Source of the DNA: Cyclaneusma minus
Lineage: Eukaryota; Ascomycota; Leotiomycetes; Marthamycetales; Marthamycetaceae
Assembly: GCA_037179335.1 (NCBI GenBank)
Contig: JAKZHN010000022.1
Coordinates: 1 to 64,000, forward strand
Direction: 5' to 3'
DNA length: 64,000 nucleotides
Of the stretch, positions 55,758 to 64,000 are shown piece by piece. Positions within the stretch are counted from its first letter, which is position 1. Each line of letters begins with the position of its first letter. A model generated the notes under the pieces. The model did not search any database. It was not told the DNA's origin and worked only from the letters and a program-made list of their open reading frames with translations. The position numbers and the translations under genes were made by a program.

Positions 55758-57803
55758 TCACGCTTTTTTCATCGCAACTACCCAACGCACGCAAAGCTTC
55801 ATTCTTTCCCGAACACTAGTCAAACACAGTGCGGCGTACTTGTCACGATCGTCGATGGGAAGGAGGGCGGCAAACCACCATGTGAAGAGAGCGGGGTCGG
55901 TGGGACACTCGCCATAGGCGCGGCGGACGCGGATGTGGAGCCAGGGTTTTGAGGCGGCTTTCATGTCTTCGACGTAGGCGTGGCAGATTGCTAGCATTAC
56001 AGAGGTTGGTACGGCTGAGAGATCGAGGGTGCTGAGAGTGCTGAGGTCGATGTTTTGGGGGTCGATTTCGGCTACGTTGTCGTCTGCTGTAAAGGATAAC
56101 TCGGACGACGGCGGAGTGTGGCTAGAGGACATGGGTTGGTTTGGGTCAGTATCTGGCGATGAGGACAGTGATCGCGAGCCGGAACTCCCTCCTTCGTTGA
56201 CGCCCATGTTGGATGCCGGCGGGCGAGTCCTGGCGGCCCTTGCAGCTTGTAATTCCGCTGCTTCCCGAGCGGCTTCTTCTGCCGGACTTATATCATCAAA
56301 CTCCTCGACTTTCCCCACGAAATACCCGTCTCGCATTGCGTACTTGGTCACCCTGAACCGTCCAACTCCAGCAGTCTCAAGTATACTCCTGCCGTCGTTC
56401 CACTGTTCATTATTTACAATCCGCAACATAGTACCGACCTGAAAGAATGGACAGCTGCCCAATTCTCCTTGAGGTAGGTACCCCGCATTATGCCTCAGCA
56501 TGCCAAAATTCCGATCCGCAGAAGCCAGGCAGCGCCGCATCATAAGACGATACCGTGGTTCGAAAATATGCAAGAATGTCGGCATGGTAGGAAACGCGAT
56601 GGTGCAAGGAAACAAGGCTGTATCCAGGTCGCCATATGCGTGTGGATGGTCTTCTATTCTTGCAGCAGCGCGCCGACTCTCGACGTGATCAGGACAGAGG
56701 GCCATGAGCAGCGGCCTGAGGCGTTTGTTGAGCGGCGCGCCTCCTCCTTCCGAGAGATAAGTGGGAGGAATATTTAGAGATCGTCGGCAGACGGGACAAA
56801 TTTGTGAGTGGTCGAGAACGCGGTGGAGACAGCGACGGCAGAACGTGTGGCCGCAACAGGTGGTATAGGGGTCGAGAAACAAAGCGTAGCAGACCTGACA
56901 GTCGAGTTCCGATCTGGTAGCCTCCCTCAGATCGTCGAGTATCTTTTCATCGAATTCCGCACCCAGCATTTCAGGAGTTTTGATAGTAGACGGGGACGAG
57001 TTTCCTCGTAGCCATGGTCGCCTGTCCATAGCTTCTTCGAAGGCTTCTTGGGAGGCTGTCTTCGAGATTGATAAATAGGTGACTTCGGAGTCATAGGGCA
57101 AATCTCCCATGGCGACCATCGTGTACGTCGCTAATAATCTGCCACCCCGAAGTTTCAAAATCTTCTCATCATCGGCTCCTGTCCTCGGTAGTCCAGCGGC
57201 CGCGAATCTGTCGAGTTCCTTTGCTTCAACCTCTAATTTCGCCGCTTGGTCTGACTTCTGGAAACCCTCTATCTTGTCCTTTATAAGGTCCATAACTTTT
57301 GACAAAACGACGTCATAGCCACAATCTCTAAGAGCATGTTCCTGCTTGCAATCACTAAACGGGCATATGAAACCTTGGAAATGGCAGTTGGTCCTCGGAT
57401 CGATATCATTTAGATCATAGGTCGAGGGGAGACAGTTCTGACAGAGCGAGTTCCCACACGGGAGTGATTTGGGATCCGTAAGTGGGCGAGAACATTGCGA
57501 GCACTGGACCAGCCGGACGAGCTCACGCGCATCTTGGGTGGCATTTAGAGGAGGTACGTAGGTAGACTTTTCGGAGAAAGAGGGCTCGGTGTCGTCGGTG
57601 TCGTTGGAGCGGTGTGTGGATGAGGGAATCGAGCGTATGGACGAGGGGACATTGTGCAGTTCGGACATGAAAGCGTTGGGGGATGCTGAGCGCAGCCAGC
57701 GAGAGGGAGAAGGGATTCGTCGTCGTCTTAGCAAACGGTCTCGATAAGGATCTGCGGCGGTTTTCGAGGAGCGGTGGATGTTGTGGGAGGGCGAGAATGA
57801 CAC
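55758..57803 (-). CDS. LON-domain RING finger protein (LONRF-like)
   Basis: Probable E3 ubiquitin ligase. The open frame encodes 681 residues. An N-terminal atypical zinc finger begins at C101 (CSQCSRPLTDPKSLPC then CQNCLP). A canonical C3HC4 RING lies at 302-341 (CQVCYALFLDPYTTCCGHTF then CRRCLHRVL and CPVCRRS). A LON substrate-binding domain spans about 390-670 (LFPCTIAFPTMPTFLHIFEP, RILETAGVGRFRV-type text, HAYVEDMKAASKPWLHIRVR, WWFAALLPIDD). This architecture is that of LONRF proteins. The frame ends ...VVAMKKA at a GTGAGT donor; an acceptor at about 55690 would instead give a short last exon ending SCDVF. Met46 (MSELHN) is an alternative start. Confidence 0.88.
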   Translation of the reverse strand: MSFSPSHNIHRSSKTAADPYRDRLLRRRRIPSPSRWLRSASPNAFMSELHNVPSSIRSIPSSTHRSNDTDDTEPSFSEKSTYVPPLNATQDARELVRLVQCSQCSRPLTDPKSLPCGNSLCQNCLPSTYDLNDIDPRTNCHFQGFICPFSDCKQEHALRDCGYDVVLSKVMDLIKDKIEGFQKSDQAAKLEVEAKELDRFAAAGLPRTGADDEKILKLRGGRLLATYTMVAMGDLPYDSEVTYLSISKTASQEAFEEAMDRRPWLRGNSSPSTIKTPEMLGAEFDEKILDDLREATRSELDCQVCYALFLDPYTTCCGHTFCRRCLHRVLDHSQICPVCRRSLNIPPTYLSEGGGAPLNKRLRPLLMALCPDHVESRRAAARIEDHPHAYGDLDTALFPCTIAFPTMPTFLHIFEPRYRLMMRRCLASADRNFGMLRHNAGYLPQGELGSCPFFQVGTMLRIVNNEQWNDGRSILETAGVGRFRVTKYAMRDGYFVGKVEEFDDISPAEEAAREAAELQAARAARTRPPASNMGVNEGGSSGSRSLSSSPDTDPNQPMSSSHTPPSSELSFTADDNVAEIDPQNIDLSTLSTLDLSAVPTSVMLAICHAYVEDMKAASKPWLHIRVRRAYGECPTDPALFTWWFAALLPIDDRDKYAALCLTSVRERMKLCVRWVVAMKKA

Positions 57804-60800
57804 GGTTTAGTATCGTTACTGGTCACATTACCAGGTTTGAAGAGTAGAGGACGTTCCGGCGGACGGCGGTTGATGATGGTTCGCCCGTTGACAGCGATCT
57901 CGATCTGATGTTGTACGACACAGCGAGTCGATGACGACTCTTGCAGGAGTGGGGACGACTCGGCACGGAGGCGGATCTTGGACCCCGAAAATAGCTTTGA
58001 ATGCCTTCGTTTTCTCACCGACCAAAATGCAGTGTTATCGTTGGGTACTGTTCCAGCTAGATGGTGCGGGCAAGGGACGCTGCAGTCCATTTAACTAATC
58101 GGGGAGGATACATGTAGTAAGGAAGTGGTAGGGGATACATGTAGGGTGCTGCAGCATATTCGAGGCAGGTATCCACAGGGAGAGAGACCGAGCGTATGAT
58201 GCCTGCAACTTGGCCCCAGTCAGCGCCAGAACGCCTTTTTTGCCATCCTGCTGTGGGATACTCGCCATAAATTTCTACTGTGTCGATCTCACCATCATCG
58301 TTTGGTCAGCAGGCGGCCGCCACTGACTTGCCTCCGCCTTGCCTCTGATTGGTTTTCTTTGTGAAGGGTCTATGACTTGACCATTGGAGCTTTTCGGGAG
58401 AGTTCAACCCTATTCGTCTCTCAGCAGAACTTCAGAAGGGTCATCGGTGATCGTGCTTCTCCAGGTCTGCCGTTTCGATGTTCTTGTTTTTTGCTTGTCT
58501 ATAATTTGAAGATTCATTCTGGTTCTCGTCGATATATTCTTTTCCCCTTGCCCATAAGTCTCTGTTGCTATTTCTGTTACTTTCCCCGCCATCCCCGCCA
58601 TCCCCGCCATCCCCGCAATGACCATACATTCAAGTGTCTTTACGGCGGGAGGGGAACCACTGGATTGAACGCCTGTCACTGCACAGCTTGTCTCCATGTG
58701 GAGGACGACTGCTAGGTGGATCCATAACTTTCACATTTCATAACATCATCAACTCGTCATCATCAGCCTCAGTCGGCGCTTCCAATCTCTTTCCAGACTT
58801 CAATAGTCGCGTCGGACCCCCTTATCCGGAGCAAGCTCGATTCAAGCTCTTGGGCAGCGAAGCCCTCTACTCCGGAAACCATCGACTTTGTCCCAGGTAC
58901 GGTCTGATGGCTGTTCTGATATTCGATCCAGAAACTGGGGACTAGGTCCCAATGATCGACGCTTGTCCCTTCACGGCATGGTGAAGGGGAGCCATCCGTC
59001 ATCGCCGTCCAGCAGCCCTACATGTAAACTAAACTATCGGGGTCGTTCTGTATTGGCCGGTACGCTAGGTGGGCTAGGCAGCTTTCACTTTCGATCATCC
59101 CGGCTTGGGCCAACTGCCAGGAATACGAGTCTGTACGACATGCAGGTTACATTCTGCGAGGTTACCAGATTGTCCCCGGAAGCTCTAGAAGGGCTTGGCG
59201 TTCAGTATTAGGGGTCTGAAGAATTGAATAGATAAGTTGTGTATCACAAAGTCGACGAGCTCATGTCAAGAACCTAGGCAGGTCGAGAATGCTCATAGTC
59301 GGCTCAGGGAATAATGAACTAACCTACTCCAATCTTCAAAAGTCCGCCGAAGTCCGACTCCAAGCTGAAACACTTTCACTTCTCTGTACCCATGGTATCG
59401 GGTCTCTTTCCGTGTCCTCGTGGCCGAATAAGTACTTGGACTTTAGTGTATTTGCTAATGCAAAATTCCTCTTGTCCAGATGCAGGTCTGGAGCCGGTCC
59501 ATGTTCGAGACCCTTGATTTGATCTGTGCAAAGGAAGAAGTTGTTTCAGATCTACAATCCTCTTCAATACCCATTCTACTATACTTTTGTCTTTTCTTAA
59601 AGGCGGCTTGGATATCCTTTCCTCCTCAAAGCAAGAACAGCATCTACCCAGAATTCATCACTCTGCTCGGAAACCTGAAATTCCGACTTCTAGTAAAGTC
59701 CAACCCGATAAACCCGCTGTATCTTTTCCGTTACCTGTTCGTCATTGCTCGTCCCAAGGATACGGTTCTCACGTTCCGCCCGTAGCTTACCACAACTCAC
59801 AATACTCGGCGAAGCTTACGAGCTGCAGTCGTGCTGGGGCAAGCACCAGTTGTTCCGAGATACCGGGTGAAAATACACCATACATCTTACCGCGCCTGTC
59901 AAATCCTGTTATCCTTATCAGCCATGTGGCCATCATCTTGAACCAACCATCAACATGTTCGAGACTCCTAAGAGTCTAGGCCCTCGTAGGCATGAGTTAG
60001 GAAGGTACATCACTTTGACAGGTGACTCATTGCTGTATAGAGTATACTCATCCTTGACACTGCTCGAGACTTCTAGACTTCTTGACTTTACACATTCATG
60101 ACCATAAGAAGTTCCAATTACCAACGAAATCCTCTCTTTTGAAACTCCTGACTTCAAAACCCGTAGTATTCCCAGTTCTTAGTGATCCCTCCTCCCCCCA
60201 ATACCGAGTCTCGACTCCCAAACGGACTTGAACTCTGAAGAACTTACGCGTATGCCACGTAATGCATCTGCGTCTACAAAATCCGGCCATTCAGAAGGAG
60301 GATTACCTAGCAATCTAGTCTGCCTACTTTATGAAAATATGCAAATTGCACTACGCATGCTCTATGGTATCACAGCCTCACCCGAACCCTTTGTCTAGAC
60401 TCCCTGAGTCTTGAATCCAACAGTAGGACATGAAGAACGAGAGTAGATCTTTCAATCTTGGATACGGGAACCAGGAAGTCCAGATTCTCCAATCAGATTT
60501 AAAGTATTCGGACTATCCTGAGCAAAGAAGTCACCGTGTCACAGCACTTTGTCATTCCAGTCACGAGACCAGTCACAAGACCAAATCCTTCTTTCGTAGA
60601 GCAAGACGTGTGGGGGGATAGGGCAGTGTGGGAATCCAATTGCTGTACCTGAACTCCATTCGGACGTGTTGGCGGAGAGAATGCCCGTCTTGTTGGCCAA
60701 TTACTGCGTATGGGCCACAAGGCGACATGCTTGTGTGTTGTAAGATACCATTGGGGTTGCAACTGGCAGCGGTGATGGGTGAGACAGACATCGAGATTAG

Positions 60801-61105
60801 AGCATCACTTAGAATATCCTAAAGGATGTTGGATATTCCCACCACTTATCGTACCTAGGACATTCCCAGTAACAAGGGATATTACTGATACTTGGCACTA
60901 CAAGCCGTATATGTACCTTTTGTCCCGCTACTGTATGCTCGCCAATTCAAAGCAATCTTGAAGATTTTATAGTGACTGTAGTGACGATCAAGCCCAGACG
61001 GTTTCTATCCCACTTGACTCTTCATAGTCAAGCCACCCCATTCAAACCCCAGGACCTCATCGCTCAAGCACTCTACACCGACTTCACATATCAACCTCCC
61101 CCTCC
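57804..61105. other. Long intergenic region
   Basis: About 3.3 kb with no convincing gene. It holds the LON-RING promoter at its left side and a 9-bp tandem repeat at 58584-58616. A 130-codon frame at 59587-59979 has protein-like composition but no motif, no start context and no detectable partner exons. The right side may be decayed repeat DNA. Confidence 0.4.
58584..58616 (+). repeat. 9-bp tandem repeat
   Basis: Nearly four units of CCCCGCCAT in intergenic DNA. Confidence 0.8.
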
Positions 61106-61903
61106 TCACATCGGCATCCTCCTAATTTCCTCAATCGTCCAATACTTCCTCATATTCTCCGCCCCCAACATCTCCACCTCCTGATCCAAATGCTTCCACA
61201 GCACATCCTTCCAAAACTCCATCTTCCCCTTCAACACCTTCAAGCTCAACTCACACTCTCCCTCCAAACACTCCTTCAAATACTCCTCTAGCACATCCAT
61301 CCCCTTATGAATCTCCTTATGCTGTGCCAACAACTCTTCACTGTCTCTAGCTTCCGGCATTCTTGTGGCCCATAGCGGATACATGTGTGTTTCTTCGATT
61401 TGGTGATGTACGGAAAGATGGCTGCAGAAAGATACGCCGACGGAAAGGAATTGCCGTAAAGACATGCCCATAGGACGTTTGTTGCCGAGGCAGGCTTTCC
61501 ATAACAAGTCCCATTTTTGGCGGAGGGCGCGGTGCTGCGAGGACACTGCAGTTAGATACATGTGGCAGAGATGGGCCCGAGATGTGATGAAGAAAATGGG
61601 GAAACGTACGTAGTAGTCCATTCCTTCAGCTTGGATGTTGTAGGCGCGAAACTCGGCAGGGGTTAGGGGAGGCAGTTTCTGCTCTTCTTTTGGCTGGGAG
61701 GGTTCCGCTTTCTTGTCATTGTCTGGAGTAGCGCCATTTTGCGTACTGCTGGTATCTCCCATCTTGAAGAAATTATGCCTTTCGCAGGTTGGTGGCGCAA
61801 AGGTCGTTTCAAAGCGATGTGAAGCAATAGTAGCAAGGCTCGCAATCGAAGGTCGAAATATCGAGGATGCGAAAAGGGAGACAGTCAATCGGGAGGGTCG
61901 CAT
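61106..61903 (-). CDS. Hemerythrin-like HHE domain protein
   Basis: Probable di-iron or cation-binding four-helix-bundle protein. Exons 61903-61610 and 61534-61106, joined across a 75-nt GT-AG intron at phase 0 that keeps the frame open, give 240 residues. Splicing brings together MDYY and HRALRQKWDLLW, creating the first ligand H99. Further ligands follow the hemerythrin order: H142/E146 in SVHHQIEETHMYP, H170 or H174 in QHKEIHKGMD, and H213/E217 in WKHLDQEVEML. The first 35 residues (MRPSRLTVSLFASSIFRPSI) are basic and hydroxylated and may target mitochondria; M48 (MGDTSSTQNG) is an alternative start. Physiological role is unknown. Divergent from isa2. Confidence 0.87.
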   Translation of the reverse strand: MRPSRLTVSLFASSIFRPSIASLATIASHRFETTFAPPTCERHNFFKMGDTSSTQNGATPDNDKKAEPSQPKEEQKLPPLTPAEFRAYNIQAEGMDYYVRFPIFFITSRAHLCHMYLTAVSSQHRALRQKWDLLWKACLGNKRPMGMSLRQFLSVGVSFCSHLSVHHQIEETHMYPLWATRMPEARDSEELLAQHKEIHKGMDVLEEYLKECLEGECELSLKVLKGKMEFWKDVLWKHLDQEVEMLGAENMRKYWTIEEIRRMPM

Positions 61904-62660
61904 AGGAGAGGCGGAGGCTTGGGATAATGCGAGTTTACAGGAGGCTTCATGGCGGTGGTGTTAGTAATTCTGGTAGTGGTTGATATGTGGCTTTGTTTGC
62001 GACAGGACTGGCGCGAGGTGGAGAGCTGACCGAGCGCTGACAAGTCGAATTCATTCGGCCCTGATTCGGCAACCCGGGAGCTGGATGGTCCACTTGGTCG
62101 AATCTAAATACCCATGAATATACATGTAAGAAAGCTTGAAATAGGAGAAAAACTGGAGTACTTCGAGAGAGGTAGTGCTTTTCTAGAAAAGGCAATAATA
62201 ATCGTTGGCCCTTTGATTTCCCCAATGGTGGGAAATTCAAGGGCCTACGATTAACAAGACTCTCAGTAGTACTTATACATTTGGTATTCAAAGGGGTCTA
62301 GTGGGAGTCATCGGAATCCAGGAAATTGGAAATGAGAAGTATGTGGTCAGGAGCTTGTTGGAAGACCGGTGAATATGGGTTGATGGTCGATAATTGGGAG
62401 AACCAAAGCGGATTGAGGGGGCGATGGTTTGATGGGCTTGCAGCTGCTACTCATTCAAGTGCTCTTGCTGTGAATCGTTTTTTTTTTTCGTTGGCGCAGC
62501 ATTGAAAGAGAATCAACTATCGGTGCATTATTAATCCGGTGGCAGAGCATGTCTTGAGCTGTGACGCCACCAATTCATACTCAGACTTCAAGAGCGCCGG
62601 TTACATAGAGCTCTTACCAGCTTCAGCGCCCGTGCCAGTTTCACCTCCACCACTGTCAAC
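61904..62660. promoter_or_regulatory. Divergent region between hemerythrin-like gene and isa2
   Basis: A 757-bp upstream region shared by two putative iron-related genes. No known iron-regulatory site (for example HGATAR clusters) stood out by eye. Confidence 0.35.
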
Positions 62661-63434
62661 ATGGCTGTCCGTTCAGTCTCCGTCCGCTGCCTCAATCGTG
62701 CCATACCCACCTCCTTCTCCTCCACCTTCATCCGCCTGACCCCCGCTGCCTCACGACAAACGTTGCCCGCCGACTTCCTTCTCCCAAAAATCCCTACATC
62801 AAACTATCGTCACTTCTCCGAAAGCCGGTCCTATAGTCGAAATGTCACTCGGACCTTCAGCCATTCAGCCCGCCTCAGATCCACCGACACTGCTCAAACC
62901 CGCACCCTTCGAAACCCCCAATACGACGAAGAAACCAACTCCGAGATGTCCATCCAAGTCACCCCACGCGCCGCAAAGCGTTTATCTGAGATAATGGCCA
63001 AAGACCAAAATCCGAACTTGGCTCTGCGCATCCAAGTCGAATCTGGTGGCTGCCACGGCTTCCAATATCTGATGTCGCTCGTAACGCTACCTACCGAAAT
63101 CCTACAAGCGAAGGAGCAGGGAAAAGCAGAACAGTCACCAGCTCTCAACACCTCCAGCGCAGATCCCAACGCCATGCCTTCCGGCAAGGAAAACATCCCA
63201 TCGTCAGAGGGCTCAGAAAACTCCGAGTTCGACGAAAGCACAATCTTCTCGACACCTTCTCCCACCGGAGCAGGGAATACGTATGTGATCATGGACGGCC
63301 CCTCGCTGGATCTGTTGAAAGGATCCAAGGTGGATTTTACGCAGGAGTTGATTGGGAGCCAGTTCAAGATTGTGGATAACCCGCTGGCGACTAGTAGTTG
63401 TGGGTGTGGGACGAGCTTTGATATTAAGGTTTAG
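62661..63434 (+). CDS. isa2: Iron-sulfur cluster assembly protein Isa2
   Basis: Mitochondrial A-type assembly factor needed for maturation of [4Fe-4S] proteins such as aconitase. A single exon gives 257 residues. The first 80 residues are rich in R and S with few acidic residues, a mitochondrial presequence. The domain starts at IQVTPRAAKRLSEIMAKD. Three conserved cysteines are present: C131 in VESGGCHGFQY and C247 and C249 in SSCGCGTSFD. Between the first cysteine segment and YVIMDGPSLDLLKGSKVDFT lies an insertion of about 65 residues (145-212), serine-, proline- and acid-rich, that splits the fold; it shows no splice signals obvious enough to treat as an intron. Identity as Isa2 rather than Isa1 rests on the GGCHGFQY motif. 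Confidence 0.92.
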   Translation: MAVRSVSVRCLNRAIPTSFSSTFIRLTPAASRQTLPADFLLPKIPTSNYRHFSESRSYSRNVTRTFSHSARLRSTDTAQTRTLRNPQYDEETNSEMSIQVTPRAAKRLSEIMAKDQNPNLALRIQVESGGCHGFQYLMSLVTLPTEILQAKEQGKAEQSPALNTSSADPNAMPSGKENIPSSEGSENSEFDESTIFSTPSPTGAGNTYVIMDGPSLDLLKGSKVDFTQELIGSQFKIVDNPLATSSCGCGTSFDIKV

Positions 63435-64000
63435 AGATTTTGGGGATGGTATGAGAGAGGAATGGGGGTTGGGGGGGGGGGGGTGGATGGTTTAAGGAAG
63501 GGGAAGGAAAGGACCTGGTGGATATACCACTCCCGCACGCATCCTCACCACCCGCCAGTATCTTCACCACCACCTGCCGCACCCGCCAACATGACTCCTC
63601 ACTTGCCTTCTCACTTTGTGAAGAAGCCTCGCGCATCTTCACCCGGCGGATGTGTTGGAGATCGAAAGGGCATAAAGGAGCATGGAGCAATGAGCATGAC
63701 GAGCATGCCACATTGATATTAGCTGCGAAAGCTTGTCGCTATGATATGAGCTTTTAATACTAGATACCATGCAACAGTCATCTCTCCAAACTCGCAAGAG
63801 CTTGGCGATTTGCCATCAGGTTCATCTGACTCTGTATTATGGACACGATGCGTCCGGAATCCAAATTTTGACTCTGGATAACGGCAACAACTGTAGAACA
63901 CGAAGAAGGCAACATGTCAACACCTCCGACATAAAACGGCCTTCTAAGCACCCTTGAGACATATGAGCTGCTTTGAGACAGGACAGGACCAAGTAACGGC
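63435..64000. other. Right edge, no gene seen
   Basis: 3' flank of isa2 followed by unrecognised DNA. A poly-G run lies at about 63471-63483. Short frames lack motifs. Confidence 0.4.

Noticed and set aside
59587..59979. 130-codon open frame with protein-like composition
   Set aside because: No recognised motif, no convincing start context, and no adjoining exons; surrounding DNA looks decayed.
60811..60895. Possible second copy of the 19-20 nt tandem array
   Set aside because: Only short words match the array at 13841-13937; unit length is not constant.

Overview
The window reads as nuclear DNA of a filamentous ascomycete (Pezizomycotina, possibly Leotiomycetes; the class is a guess). The evidence is: short GT-AG introns of about 55-190 nt, moderately GC-rich coding regions separated by AT-rich blocks, a fungal gene set (NoxR, Tof1/Swi1, a Cwf11/Aquarius helicase, a TMEM135-like membrane protein, Xpt1-type phosphoribosyltransferase), and a transposon whose internal repeats differ by C-to-T and G-to-A changes as expected from RIP. 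No tRNA, rRNA, CRISPR array or bacterial-style operon was seen. Exon boundaries were read by eye from splice sites and frame continuity.

Layout. 1-8 kb: fold-back repeat, metallo-beta-lactamase-fold hydrolase (-), xanthine/guanine phosphoribosyltransferase (+), COX14-like cytochrome oxidase assembly protein (-), unknown repeat-bearing protein (+). 8-15.7 kb: accessory island with a broken gene carrying a His-Cys box endonuclease-like domain, an assembly gap edged by artefactual poly-G, then AT-rich DNA with an inverted repeat, 19-20 nt tandem repeats and a possible LTR. 15.7-19.4 kb: 3-ketoacyl-CoA thiolase and a TMEM135/PMP52-like protein, both probably peroxisomal. 19.9-21 kb: a decayed BBE-type FAD oxidoreductase. 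22.7-30.2 kb: D-2-hydroxyacid dehydrogenase, Tof1, and a divergent mitochondrial-type 3-hydroxyacyl-CoA dehydrogenase. 31-42.7 kb: a BTB-like proline-rich protein, a THO1-guanylate kinase fusion, and the head-to-head Aquarius-type helicase. 43.3-44.9 kb: a non-autonomous hAT-type transposon with perfect 19-bp terminal inverted repeats and 8-bp target duplication. 45.6-64 kb: NoxR, copper chaperone Ccs1 divergent from mitochondrial ribosomal protein uL13m, an unknown coiled-coil protein, a LON-RING protein, a hemerythrin-like protein and Isa2.

How the genes fit together. Most are housekeeping genes with separate jobs. Linked themes are lipid oxidation and peroxisomes (thiolase, TMEM135-like, hydroxyacyl-CoA dehydrogenase), mRNA processing (THO1 fusion and Aquarius share a 320-bp bidirectional promoter), mitochondrial biogenesis (COX14-like, uL13m, Isa2) and redox/metal handling (NoxR, Ccs1, hemerythrin-like). 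The most unusual protein is the in-frame fusion of a THO complex subunit 1 with a complete guanylate kinase domain. The best-supported mobile element is the RIP-marked hAT element.
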